Shown here one piece after another: positions 17,680 to 31,617 of a stretch of DNA of 64,000 nt. The notes under the pieces were generated by a model. The model saw only the letters and a program-made list of their open reading frames with translations. It ran no database searches and was not told the DNA's origin. The stretch comes from Desulfitobacterium dehalogenans ATCC 51507 (GTDB lineage Bacteria; Bacillota; Desulfitobacteriia; Desulfitobacteriales; Desulfitobacteriaceae). The number at the start of each line of letters is the position of its first letter. Position 1 is the first letter of the stretch. The position numbers were made by a program, and so were the translations under genes. The stretch covers positions 3,038,001 to 3,102,000 of the forward strand of contig NC_018017.1 in assembly GCF_000243155.2 (NCBI RefSeq), written 5' to 3'.

Positions 17680-18438
17680 TCATGCGTTATTCCAAGGCAA
17701 TGCTCTTTGCTCAAGGTACTTAATAGCATAGTCAATTAATGCTCCAAGACTGCCGATAATAAAAATCGATACAAAAATCAACTCCGCCTGGGCTAAATTT
17801 CTTCCCTCCATCAGCAGATAGCCTAATCCCTTTGAGGAGGCAATAATTTCGGCGGCTACAAGGGCACGCCAACAGTTGCTGAAGCCTAACCGTATGCCAA
17901 CGAAAAAATGAGGTGCCGCCGAAGGAAGATAAATATGAGTGATCCTTGTCCTGTAGCCTAAGCTAAAGGCCTGGGCCACTTCTTTTAACCTCTGGTCTAC
18001 GGATTGAATCCCAAATAAGGTGTTAATAAAGACTGGAAAAAAGGCTGCATAGACCATCAGCGCAATCTTAGAACCCTCCCCTATTCCAAGCCAAAGAATA
18101 AAGACAGGAATCCAGGCAATGGACGGAATTTGCTGCAGAAATGCTAAAGTCGGAGTGATAAACCTCTGGGCTCCGCTAAAAAGCCCAATGAACAAACCAA
18201 GGGGAACAGCAAGTACTATGGTAATTGCCATTCCCACTCCCAGTCTAAAAAGGCTCGATTTAATATGGATAAAAATCTCCCCGGTGAATAAGAGTTCCGC
18301 AAGCGTTCCCATAATATCACCCGGTGAAGGCAAAAGATAGGGGTTAACCCAGCCAAAATAACTAACACCTTGCCATAGGATAATCAGTAAGGCGGGGAAA
18401 AGCAAACCTTGGATTTTTCGAATTATCTGATCCTTCAT
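17680..18438 (-). CDS. ABC transporter permease (SsuC/TauC type)
   Basis: The 252-residue protein has six probable membrane segments and the binding-protein-dependent permease loop (EVAQAFSLGYRTRITHIYLPSA, split around EAA-G). The family is sulfonate/nitrate/taurine import. It is the first gene of the three-gene operon. The 130 bp upstream should hold the promoter, but I cannot point to a clear consensus. No desulfonating monooxygenase gene lies nearby. Confidence 0.9.
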   Translation of the reverse strand: MKDQIIRKIQGLLFPALLIILWQGVSYFGWVNPYLLPSPGDIMGTLAELLFTGEIFIHIKSSLFRLGVGMAITIVLAVPLGLFIGLFSGAQRFITPTLAFLQQIPSIAWIPVFILWLGIGEGSKIALMVYAAFFPVFINTLFGIQSVDQRLKEVAQAFSLGYRTRITHIYLPSAAPHFFVGIRLGFSNCWRALVAAEIIASSKGLGYLLMEGRNLAQAELIFVSIFIIGSLGALIDYAIKYLEQRALPWNNA

Positions 18439-18568
18439 TATTACACCACTTCTAGTTTATTATAGCACCTCTTATTATATTTTAGATTTTTTCTTTTGCT
18501 AGGTAACGAGTGAAGATTAACCTGTTTGGGTACGATTGGGTGGGTTTGCCCAGAAGTTGGAACTTTCT

Positions 18569-19162
18569 TTATTTAAAATGACCCGCTGTTAAACTGTGGC
18601 TGCGAACATTTTTTAGTTCCTTGAGTTTTAACAGAATATAATACCAGGCACTAGGAAAGAGCAGCCCTGTTAATGAAAATAAATACCATGGTAAAGGGAT
18701 AAAATCACTTATGATGACTCCGGTCATGACATGGAGATACATTATCTCCATGGTGGCCTGCCCTAAAAACCCCAACACTTTACGAATCACCTTAATGCGG
18801 CTAAGCAACTTGCTTAAAAATGCTATGATTATTGTACACGATAAAGGGGTTAAAATAACCGTGCCAAAAAAATAATACTGGCGATGCTTTAAATCTAACC
18901 CAAAGCGAATCATGCCTTCATCATACAAATAGAAAAAGACTGTTAAATAAGCTATAGATCCGAGCAACAATAATCGACCTACTCGTTCTTTATTGAACCA
19001 ATCCTTTTCATGGAATAAATGCCCCAAAGCGTAGAAGATGATTCCAAATAGAGCAACATCCACATTCCCTGGTACAAAGATGTCTTGGTAATTCGTAGAT
19101 TCCCAATGAGCTATTCCGTAGAATACTATAATAATTAAACCTAAAAACCAGGAAGATTTCAC
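18569..19162 (-). pseudogene. Truncated acyltransferase-3 family membrane protein (C-terminal part)
   Basis: About 197 residues remain, with six hydrophobic segments and GQATMEIMYLHVMTG, which resembles the C-terminal region of the acyltransferase-3 (OafA-like) family. Full members have around ten membrane helices and 330 or more residues, with the catalytic His near the N-terminus. That half is absent. The frame stays open upstream to about 19198 and would read IRKVLYDFLQRK before meeting a stop, so the break lies just beside the rRNA region. There is no good start codon or ribosome site. It is most likely a decayed fragment. Confidence 0.6.
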
Positions 19163-19269
19163 TTTGCGCTGTAAAAAGTCATATAGAACCTTTCGAATGA
19201 GGTTATGAAGTTACTTCGCATGTTCTGCAGAAGGGAAAAGACCATCTTATTCAGACGGTCTCTTCGTTA

Positions 19270-19525
19270 CCCGGCAACACGAAAGGCGGATGAGCCTTTC
19301 GCCACACAGCCTCCACAGACGAACACTCCTGCCGTGTGGATACTAAGGTAGCGCGCCTCAGAAAGTCTATGTAGCAGTGTATCATCAGCCCTGAAGGTCT
19401 TAACTTCGTGTTCGGGATACGAAATGATGTAGTACATCATTTCGGCCAAGCCACACGGCCACATAAATCAACTACGTGGCGCCGGCGTAGGGGTGGTACT
19501 CCTCCGGTATGTTTTTTCCACCAGG
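19270..19525 (-). rRNA. 5S rRNA-like gene enlarged by two hairpin-rich segments (possibly a pseudogene)
   Basis: Three blocks of the normal 5S next door recur here in order. The first is CCTGGTGG...ATACCGGAGGAGTACCACCC at the 5' end. The second is ATCCCGAACACGAAGTTAAG and on through GGGCTGATGATAC in the middle. The third is GTTGCCGGG at the 3' end. Terminal CCUGGUGG and UUGCCGGG can still pair through G-U wobbles as helix I. About 70 nt replace the short stretch in the helix III region. About 100 nt replace the helix IV/V arm. Both inserts contain perfect hairpins, at 19420-19444 and 19280-19301. Length is about 256 nt versus 117. It is downstream of the normal 5S in the same operon. Confidence 0.6.
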
Positions 19526-19580
19526 AAAAAAGCTAAAACCATACCTAAACAAATTCCCCATACATAACCCACATAACTCA

Positions 19581-19610
19581 AATGGACTACGCATCACTGC
19601 ATAGTCCATT
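19581..19610. terminator. Hairpin between normal 5S and 5S-like gene
   Basis: AATGGACTA and TAGTCCATT form a perfect 9-bp stem right after the normal 5S 3' end. There is no strong T-run, so it may be a processing stem rather than a terminator. Confidence 0.4.
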
Positions 19611-19615
19611 CGCTT

Positions 19616-19732
<117 letters not shown>

Positions 19733-19872
19733 TCTTTATGTGGTTATCTTTGAGCGAACTTCCTGTTCCCTCAAAACTACACAGAGTCTTCTTCACTGTA
19801 ATTAAGCGTCCATCTTTCCTCACCTTAGTCTTGAGCCCCTCAGTGAGGTGACCTTTCCATGACCTTTCGTTA

Positions 19873-25037
<5,165 letters not shown>

Positions 25038-25319
25038 TTTATGAAGAACATTTGATTGCTCAAATTGTCTTTACTCATTTGACGAGTCATTGGCTGTTCC
25101 TTGTTGTTTAGTTTTCAAAGACCATGGACGGTCTGGGTGTCGCTGGAGCCATGGACGGCGGGAAGCGACCAAAGACCATCTTTTCTATTTGCTGTTTTCA
25201 GCAACGAGACTTATCTTAGCACTTTTTGCGACTTTCGTCAACTGCTAATTTTTCATTCCCTTACCTCTCGGTAAGAGGATGTTTTTTCGTCCGCCGCAAT
25301 TCAGTGGCGACATTTATAG

Positions 25320-25348
25320 ATTCTAGCAGACTATGTTTATATTGTCAA
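25320..25348 (-). promoter_or_regulatory. rRNA operon promoter (sigma-A type)
   Basis: On the minus strand TTGACA (25343-25348) and TAGAAT (25320-25325) are separated by exactly 17 bp. They lie about 285 bp upstream of 16S. The leader between (25038-25310) holds two CCATGGACGG copies and a boxA-like TTTGAAAACT stretch, and no gene. Confidence 0.85.
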
Positions 25349-25392
25349 CAGCTTTTTCGACAGTTTTTTTAACAGAATTATCATTATCTGCG

Positions 25393-25596
25393 GATTTTAA
25401 CTATACTATTCGTCAGCCTCCACAAGAAAGGGGTCCGCCCATTGGTCCAGCAACCATCATGCTGCTGCTTAAATTAAAATAGCTCACCGGTAAAGTCGCT
25501 TTTCGGGACTGGACTCTGGATAAAGCATATGAAAAAGGGGCCGCCGACTACTTTGAAAAGCAGTTTTGCGATACCCCTTTGTACTATGCTCGGTAA
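25393..25596 (+). pseudogene. Decayed ORF fragment, possibly from a transposase
   Basis: One plus-strand frame reads DFNYTIRQPPQERG...ATIMLLLKLK, then an in-frame TAG at 25480, then LTGKVAFRDWTLDKAYEKG up to a TAA at 25594. Protein-like composition continues across the internal stop. There is no start codon or ribosome site. The wording recalls N-terminal parts of DDE transposases, but this is inference. It lies just upstream of the rRNA promoter and convergent with rnj. Confidence 0.4.
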
Positions 25597-25668
25597 TCTA
25601 CTTGGTAATATTCTTATAGAAAATCTAAGAACGATCCCTTAGGTCAACTACTAATATTTACACTTACG

Positions 25669-27333
25669 CTACTCAACTTCCTGAATGATAGGAAGAATCA
25701 TTGGGCGCCTCCGTGTCTTTTCGTAGAAATGCTTGCTTAAGGTTTCCCGAACTTGACCTTTCAAAACAGCCCACTCAGTAACACGGTTCTCCTTTAATCG
25801 AGCCATAGTCTGTTTTACTTTATCTTTTGCTTCTTCAAGCATGGATTCCGATTCACGAACATAGACAAAGCCACGAGTTACTACATCAGGGCCTGCTACG
25901 ACAGCTCCGGTACTACGGCTAATGGTCATAACCACGATTAAGATTCCATCTTGAGAAAGCTGTTTGCGATCCCGCAGCACAATATTACCGACATCACCGA
26001 CTCCAAGTCCATCAATTAAGACCTTCCCAGCGGAGACTTTCCCTGCGATACTTGCCCCATGGCGCGTAAACTCAATAATCGTACCATTATCAGCAACAAA
26101 GGTGTTCTCTCTGGGAATTCCCAGCTGTTCAGCCAGCTTAGCATGCTTAATAAGCATACGATATTCACCATGAACAGGAATAAAGTATTGAGGGCGAGTC
26201 ATATTGAGCATGAGTTTAAGTTCTTCCTGACTGGCATGTCCAGAAACATGCATACCTTGGAAAGACTCGTAAATCACATTGGCACCGAGCTTAAACAAAA
26301 GGTCAATGGTTTTTGATACTGATTTTTCGTTGCCGGGGATAGGGTTTGCAGATATGATGACCGTATCGCCAGGTTGAATTTCAATACGCCGATGGTCGCT
26401 CATCGCCATTCGGGTTAGAGCCGACATAGGCTCCCCCTGACTGCCTGTGGTTAGAATACAGGCTTGATTACCCGGCAAATTTATAACTTCATCCACATCG
26501 ACCAGAGTGCCCTCAGGTATATCCAAATAACCCAACTCTGAGGCTATAGCTACAGTGTTAACCATACTCCGGCCAACGACAGCAACCTTACGGTTGGTAT
26601 GGTATGCTGCTGTAATCACTTGCTGAAGCCTGTGCACATTGGTCGCAAAGCTAGCAATGATAATTCTGTCTTTTGCACTATTAAATGCTTCCTCAAACAT
26701 GTGTCCCACGCTGCGTTCAGACATGGTAAAACCAGGCCGTTCCACATTGGTACTGTCGGACAGCAAGCAAAGGACCCCTTTGTCTCCGAGTTCGGCAAAC
26801 TTATGAATATCAATTTTTTCACCCATGACAGGAGTATGGTCCACTTTGAAATCCCCAGTATGAATGATCGTACCCATAGGAGTATGTATCGCTAGCGCTA
26901 CAGCATCCGGAATGCTATGATTCACACTCATAAACTCGACTTTAAAAACTCCAAGTTTAACAGTATCTCTAGGACGAACTACCGTTGCTTTGATACTATC
27001 TAGATTTCCTTCTTTTAATTTGGATTGAATCAACCCCAGAGTTAAGCGCGTGGCAAAAATAGGGGCATCCAGGTCTTTAAGAAGATAAGGCAGTGCACCA
27101 ATATGGTCTTCATGACCATGGGTGACTAAGATTCCTTGAACCATTTCTTTATGTTCCAATAGATAAGAATAATCCGGGATGACTATATCTATCCCCAGCA
27201 TCTCATCTTCGGGAAATGCCAACCCCGCATCTATAACGATCATTTGATTATCGTAGCGAATCACGGTCATATTTTTACCGATCTCGCCTAAACCGCCTAA
27301 AGGTATGATCTGAACCTTATGTTCTTTTGGCAA
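25669..27333 (-). CDS. rnj: Ribonuclease J
   Basis: RNase J is a metallo-beta-lactamase/beta-CASP nuclease with 5'-3' exo- and endonuclease activity in mRNA decay and rRNA processing. The 554-residue length is normal. The zinc motif is THGHEDHIGALPYLL. Later ligands lie in NHSIPDAVALAIHTP and HTGDFKVD, with beta-CASP motifs at SDSTNVERPG and HVSGHASQEEL. It follows dapA; B. subtilis has rnjB in the corresponding place after asd-dapG-dapA, so it may be the rnjB counterpart. A terminator behind dapA suggests its own promoter. Confidence 0.95.
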   Translation of the reverse strand: MPKEHKVQIIPLGGLGEIGKNMTVIRYDNQMIVIDAGLAFPEDEMLGIDIVIPDYSYLLEHKEMVQGILVTHGHEDHIGALPYLLKDLDAPIFATRLTLGLIQSKLKEGNLDSIKATVVRPRDTVKLGVFKVEFMSVNHSIPDAVALAIHTPMGTIIHTGDFKVDHTPVMGEKIDIHKFAELGDKGVLCLLSDSTNVERPGFTMSERSVGHMFEEAFNSAKDRIIIASFATNVHRLQQVITAAYHTNRKVAVVGRSMVNTVAIASELGYLDIPEGTLVDVDEVINLPGNQACILTTGSQGEPMSALTRMAMSDHRRIEIQPGDTVIISANPIPGNEKSVSKTIDLLFKLGANVIYESFQGMHVSGHASQEELKLMLNMTRPQYFIPVHGEYRMLIKHAKLAEQLGIPRENTFVADNGTIIEFTRHGASIAGKVSAGKVLIDGLGVGDVGNIVLRDRKQLSQDGILIVVMTISRSTGAVVAGPDVVTRGFVYVRESESMLEEAKDKVKQTMARLKENRVTEWAVLKGQVRETLSKHFYEKTRRRPMILPIIQEVE

Positions 27334-27559
27334 AATTCTACACCTCCACCATATTTTTCCTTTTCAGAAAACTATTTGTGCCTTTTTTTCATGGATCTTG
27401 TTAATTTGCTTCCACCCGAAAATGAAAACAAAAAGATTCGAAATAACAAACGAATACAACGCCCCTGGTACTCGCTGATATTCCGCAAACAAATATGAAA
27501 CTCACCGCACAATACAGTCACTTTATTATAACTCGTTACGTAAAGAAAGACAAGAGACA

Positions 27560-27598
27560 GAAAAAACAGAAACTCAACCAAAAAATGTTGAATTTCTG
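27560..27598 (-). terminator. Terminator after dapA
   Basis: On the minus strand CAGAAATTCAAC pairs with GTTGAGTTTCTG around an 8-nt loop and is followed by TTTTTTCTG. It lies in the 317-bp gap between dapA and rnj. A short ORF over this gap has no ribosome site and overlaps the hairpin. Confidence 0.7.
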
Positions 27599-27650
27599 CC
27601 TCTTAAAATTTATACACTTGTTTTTCAATGAAGTTTATCTTTAGCCTTTT

Positions 27651-28526
27651 TTATCCCTTGATTTTTTGATAGAGATCATCCAAGAAGGCTTCTTCTTCTG
27701 GAGCAGCACAGACAAGGGGAAGTTTTACCCCTCCTGCATTGATTCCTACTTTCTTTAAAAGATATTTAACAGGAACTGGATTGGTGGTGACAAACACTCC
27801 TTTGAACATCGGCATGAGCTTTAGATGCCATTGAAGGGCAGTCTGTGGGTCTCCGTTAAACCAGGCCTCAACTAATTGTTTGATTTCATCACCGACCACA
27901 TGAGCCGCTACACTGATTATTCCATCACAACCTAAAGCCAGCATGGGTAATGTCAAGGAATCGTCACCACTAAAAATCAGGAAGTCTTCCGGTAAGATAC
28001 GTCTCATTTCGCTGACTTGATCCATTGAACCGGCTGCTTCTTTAATGGATGTTATGTTGGGAATTTCACTTAGCCGTAGAACTGTTTCCGGAAGAAGATT
28101 AATGGATGTTCTTCCGGGAATATTATACACCATCAAAGGCAAGGATATTGCTTCAGCGATAGCACGAAAATGCTGATACAATCCCTCTTGTGAAGGTTTG
28201 TTGTAGTAGGGAACCACTGCCATGAGTCCATCTGCCCCGGTTTTCTCCGCTTTGCGGGCCAGGTTAATGCTCCCGTCCGTGGTATTGGAGCCAATTCCGG
28301 CTATTACCGTTGCTTTGCTCCCAACAGCTTTCTTGACCGTTCTAAAAAGTTCAAGCTTTTCTTCATCCGATACTGTAGGGGATTCACCTGTGGTACCGCA
28401 AACAACGATCCCATCAGAACCATGTTCTATGAGATAATGAGCTAATTTCTCGGCTTCCGGGTAATTCACTTCCATTTTGTCGTTAAAGGGTGTGACCATT
28501 GCCGTCATAATTCTATTCAAAGCCAT
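27651..28526 (-). CDS. dapA: 4-hydroxy-tetrahydrodipicolinate synthase
   Basis: DapA condenses aspartate semialdehyde with pyruvate, the first committed step to diaminopimelate, lysine and dipicolinate. The 291-residue enzyme shows the pyruvate-binding GTTGESPTVSDEE, the catalytic Tyr in MVYNIPGRTS and the Schiff-base Lys in ITSIKEAAGSM. It ends the dapB-dpaA-dpaB-asd-dapG-dapA series. Its product feeds both the peptidoglycan precursor route and DpaAB encoded upstream. Confidence 0.97.
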   Translation of the reverse strand: MALNRIMTAMVTPFNDKMEVNYPEAEKLAHYLIEHGSDGIVVCGTTGESPTVSDEEKLELFRTVKKAVGSKATVIAGIGSNTTDGSINLARKAEKTGADGLMAVVPYYNKPSQEGLYQHFRAIAEAISLPLMVYNIPGRTSINLLPETVLRLSEIPNITSIKEAAGSMDQVSEMRRILPEDFLIFSGDDSLTLPMLALGCDGIISVAAHVVGDEIKQLVEAWFNGDPQTALQWHLKLMPMFKGVFVTTNPVPVKYLLKKVGINAGGVKLPLVCAAPEEEAFLDDLYQKIKG

Positions 28527-28556
28527 ATCTCTCTCAACTCCTCATTTGCTCGTTTT

Positions 28557-29786
28557 TTAACAGGCACTCAGAAGAAACTTCTTGTGAAGTGCTTGCACTG
28601 CCGGGACCATATCTTCTTTATTGACAAGTACCCATATGGTTGTGTGAGAGTCTGCTGACTGTAAAATACGGACGCCTGCATCAGATAAGGCCTCCACCAT
28701 GTCGGCCATAACACCGGGAACTCCTGCGATTCCCGCACCAACAATGGAGACTTTGGCGCATCCCGGAACCGCTGTAGGCTTGAATCCTAAATTTTCAAGA
28801 ATTTTTGTAGCTTTTTTAGCTAAGTCATCTGGTACGGTGTAAAGCACACTCTCAGGTTGAACACTTATAAAGTCGACACTAATATCCGCTAAAGCCATAC
28901 CCTTAAAGATCTGCTTATCGACTTGCAGCATATCGGGTGCATCATGAGTAGGTACTTGAATCTGAGTCACATTGGGTGTATGAGCAATCCCCGTAATCGT
29001 TCGGTCCCCCGTAATATCTGTTCCAGCTCCCATATCGGGTTGTATGCTGGTTACCAATGTCCCCCGGGCATCGGAAAATGCACATTTGATCCAGATGGGG
29101 ATATTTCGTTGCATAGCAATTTCAACCGCACGGGGATGAATGACCTTAGCTCCCTGATGAGCCAAATGACAGATCTCATTATAGGTCACTACGTCTAAGA
29201 TACGGGCATCCTCAACAATGCGAGGATCGGCAGTCATAATACCTTCCACATCAGTATAAATATCGATGGCCTCAGCATTTAAAGCGACACCCAGTGCTGA
29301 AGCAGTGGTATCACTTCCCCCACGACCTAATGTGGTAACCTGGCCGTCTTCGGTAATCCCTTGAAAACCGGTAACCACCACAACCCTACCTTCACTGAGA
29401 TGATCAAGGATCGCTTTCGGCTCCACGCGGATGATGCGGGCATCTCCATAACAATCATTGGTTATAATTCCTGCTTGACCTCCGGTTAAGAGGACCACAT
29501 CGAGCCCTATGTTCTTAAGGGTACTGGTCAATACCACACCCGATATGATTTCCCCACAGCTCATCAAAAGATCCATTTCCCGCTTAGGCGATTCGAGGGT
29601 AATACCATTGACCAGGTTAATAAAGGTATCTGTGGCGTAGGGATCGCCGCTGCGCCCAATCGCAGAGACTACGACAACAGGTGAATACCCCTCCCGCACT
29701 GCTTCAGAAACTTTTGCGGCAACCTGGGCACGACGTTCAGCACTGGATACTGAAGTTCCCCCAAACTTTTGGACCAAAACACGCAC
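28557..29786 (-). CDS. dapG: Aspartate kinase
   Basis: This enzyme phosphorylates aspartate to start the Asp-family pathway. The 409-residue protein has the N-terminal VQKFGGTSVSS, the kinase motif YTDVEGIMTADPRIV, and two C-terminal ACT domains (GVMADMVEALSDAGVRIL). I name it dapG from its position between asd and dapA, as in B. subtilis. The sequence alone cannot separate this from lysC-type isozymes, and the allosteric effector is unknown. It lies 30 bp before dapA. Confidence 0.92.
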   Translation of the reverse strand: MRVLVQKFGGTSVSSAERRAQVAAKVSEAVREGYSPVVVVSAIGRSGDPYATDTFINLVNGITLESPKREMDLLMSCGEIISGVVLTSTLKNIGLDVVLLTGGQAGIITNDCYGDARIIRVEPKAILDHLSEGRVVVVTGFQGITEDGQVTTLGRGGSDTTASALGVALNAEAIDIYTDVEGIMTADPRIVEDARILDVVTYNEICHLAHQGAKVIHPRAVEIAMQRNIPIWIKCAFSDARGTLVTSIQPDMGAGTDITGDRTITGIAHTPNVTQIQVPTHDAPDMLQVDKQIFKGMALADISVDFISVQPESVLYTVPDDLAKKATKILENLGFKPTAVPGCAKVSIVGAGIAGVPGVMADMVEALSDAGVRILQSADSHTTIWVLVNKEDMVPAVQALHKKFLLSAC

Positions 29787-29925
29787 CTGAACTCCTCCTG
29801 TCGCCTCACATTATGATTTCAATTATTTTATTCACTTATATAAAGGCACTATTCCTTGTGCTTCAAAATTTTAATGGATCCTTCTATCTGTCCCCACACT
29901 CTTCCCTACAGTGCTCACAACATGA

Positions 29926-30915
29926 CTATAATAATAATTCGGCAATCTGTATCGTATTGGTTGCAGCTCCTTTACGAATCTGGTCGCCCACAACCCAAAG
30001 ATTGATTCCATTTTCAATGGAGAAATCTTTACGGATACGGCCTATATAGACTTCATCGGTATCTGAAGTAAACCAAGGCATCGGATAGCGATCTTCTGCC
30101 GGATTATCCTCAACAATAATTCCTGGAGCCTTTCGGAAGGCCGCTTTGACCTCCTCCAAATCAACACTTCGCTCTGTCTCTATGTTAATGGATTCGGAGT
30201 GGCTTCTTAAAACAGGAACTCGGACTGTGGTTGCCGTAATCGGCATATTGTCCACATGGAAAATCTTCTGGGTCTCCTTAACCATCTTCCACTCTTCTTT
30301 AGTGTAATCCCCTTCTTGGAATACATCAATCCTGGGAATCAGGTTAAAGGCAATTTGATAAGGAAATGTCTGGTTCTTCAATTCCTTCCCCTGCACCCAG
30401 TCGCGAACCTGGCCTTCTAATTCTTCGATCCCCTCACGACCTGCTCCGGAAACGGCTTGATACGTTGACACCACCACCCTTTTGATTCCAGCTAAATCAA
30501 AAACAGGCTTCAAGGCGACTGCCATGATGATTGTGGAGCAGTTAGGATTAGCGATGATCCCCTTATGCCATTTTACATCTTCCGGATTGACTTCGGGTAC
30601 GACCAGAGGGACCTCCGGATCAAGACGATAAGCACTGCTGTTATCGATGACTACTGCTCCACTTTTAACTGCAGAGGGAGCATATTCTGTACTGGATGAT
30701 CCTCCAGCAAATAATGCTATATCGATACCTTTAAAGCTGTCATGGGTCGTTTCTTGAACCTCGATTTCCCTGCCTTGCCAAAGAATTTTTTTGCCTGCGG
30801 AACGCTTTGTAGCTAATAAGCGTAATTCTCCCACAGGGAAATTCCTTTCCACAAGGATCTTCAAGAACTCTTGTCCAACCGCACCTGTAGCTCCAACAAT
30901 TGCAACATTCGGCAT
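29926..30915 (-). CDS. asd: Aspartate-semialdehyde dehydrogenase
   Basis: Asd reduces aspartyl phosphate to the semialdehyde with NADPH. The 329-residue enzyme shows VGATGAVGQEFL (nucleotide binding), the active-site Cys in NPNCSTIIMA and SGAGREGIEEL. The start follows AAGGAGG. A long inverted repeat lies between it and dpaB. The 139-bp gap to dapG holds no gene. Confidence 0.97.
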   Translation of the reverse strand: MPNVAIVGATGAVGQEFLKILVERNFPVGELRLLATKRSAGKKILWQGREIEVQETTHDSFKGIDIALFAGGSSSTEYAPSAVKSGAVVIDNSSAYRLDPEVPLVVPEVNPEDVKWHKGIIANPNCSTIIMAVALKPVFDLAGIKRVVVSTYQAVSGAGREGIEELEGQVRDWVQGKELKNQTFPYQIAFNLIPRIDVFQEGDYTKEEWKMVKETQKIFHVDNMPITATTVRVPVLRSHSESINIETERSVDLEEVKAAFRKAPGIIVEDNPAEDRYPMPWFTSDTDEVYIGRIRKDFSIENGINLWVVGDQIRKGAATNTIQIAELLL

Positions 30916-30938
30916 AAATGTTCCTCCTTAATATCCTG

Positions 30939-31001
30939 GATCAGTAACTAGGAATATGGTGCTAAGCCTAAACGCACAGCACCATATCCATATAACTGAT
31001 C
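30939..31001 (-). promoter_or_regulatory. Long hairpin between dpaB and asd
   Basis: GATCAGT...ATATGGTGCT and AGCACCATAT...ACTGATC form an imperfect stem of about 24 bp around a 14-nt loop. There is no T-run, so a simple terminator is unlikely. It could be an RNase III or processing site, or a partial attenuator that uncouples sporulation genes dpaAB from asd-dapG-dapA. Confidence 0.55.
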
Positions 31002-31011
31002 AGTCTGAGTT

Positions 31012-31599
31012 TTAGTGATAATCAACCAATATGGGCTGAATTTGTCTCCCCTCACAAGCCATAAGGACTGTATCCGGAATTTTATCCATATGGGCTACTA
31101 ATGAATTCGCTTTTGTAGCCGGGCTATCCTGCCCAAATGGAACGAGAAATATATTTTTTGTACATAAAAGTGTCCCAATATTCCGAGCGTTCAATCCCAG
31201 GCCGTCATTAGTTGAGATGGCTATTACCAAAGGCCGCTGGTTACGAAGATGTGCTTTTGCCGCCATAAGTACCGGAGTGTCCGTAATGCCATTTGCTAAC
31301 TTTGCCAGTGTGTTACCTGTACACGGTGCAATGAGCAGGCAGTCAAACTTTTTCTGCGGCCCGATGGGTTCAGCATCCGGTATGGTATGAATAACCTCTT
31401 TCTGGGTTATTTCTTCGAATTTGATCTTCCAATCCTCTGCTTTGCCAAATCGAGTGTCCATGCTGTCCACAGCATAGGAGATAATGGGAGTTAAGTCCGC
31501 TCCTTCTTCAACCATCTTACGCATGACCTCAGTGATTTCATGCAAGGTACAATGTGAACCCGTTACAGCAAAACCAATCTTTAACCCGTCAAGTTTCAT
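31012..31599 (-). CDS. dpaB: Dipicolinate synthase subunit B
   Basis: DpaB (SpoVFB) is the flavoprotein-like subunit that, with DpaA, oxidises the DapA product to dipicolinic acid in the mother cell. The 195-residue product shows the flavoprotein-type fold (IGFAVTGSHCTLHEI, LLIAPCTGNTLAKLANGITD, AMSTNDG-like AISTNDGLG). It follows dpaA by 18 bp. DPA is then stored in the spore core with calcium. Confidence 0.95.
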   Translation of the reverse strand: MKLDGLKIGFAVTGSHCTLHEITEVMRKMVEEGADLTPIISYAVDSMDTRFGKAEDWKIKFEEITQKEVIHTIPDAEPIGPQKKFDCLLIAPCTGNTLAKLANGITDTPVLMAAKAHLRNQRPLVIAISTNDGLGLNARNIGTLLCTKNIFLVPFGQDSPATKANSLVAHMDKIPDTVLMACEGRQIQPILVDYH

Positions 31600-31617
31600 G
31601 CCTTCGTCACCTCCACT

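Noticed and set aside
19267-19464. 65-codon minus-strand frame
   Set aside because: It lies inside the 5S-like gene and its composition follows the RNA hairpins; no ribosome site.
27372-27581. 69-codon minus-strand frame between dapA and rnj
   Set aside because: It starts inside the dapA terminator region, lacks a ribosome site and has an atypical composition.
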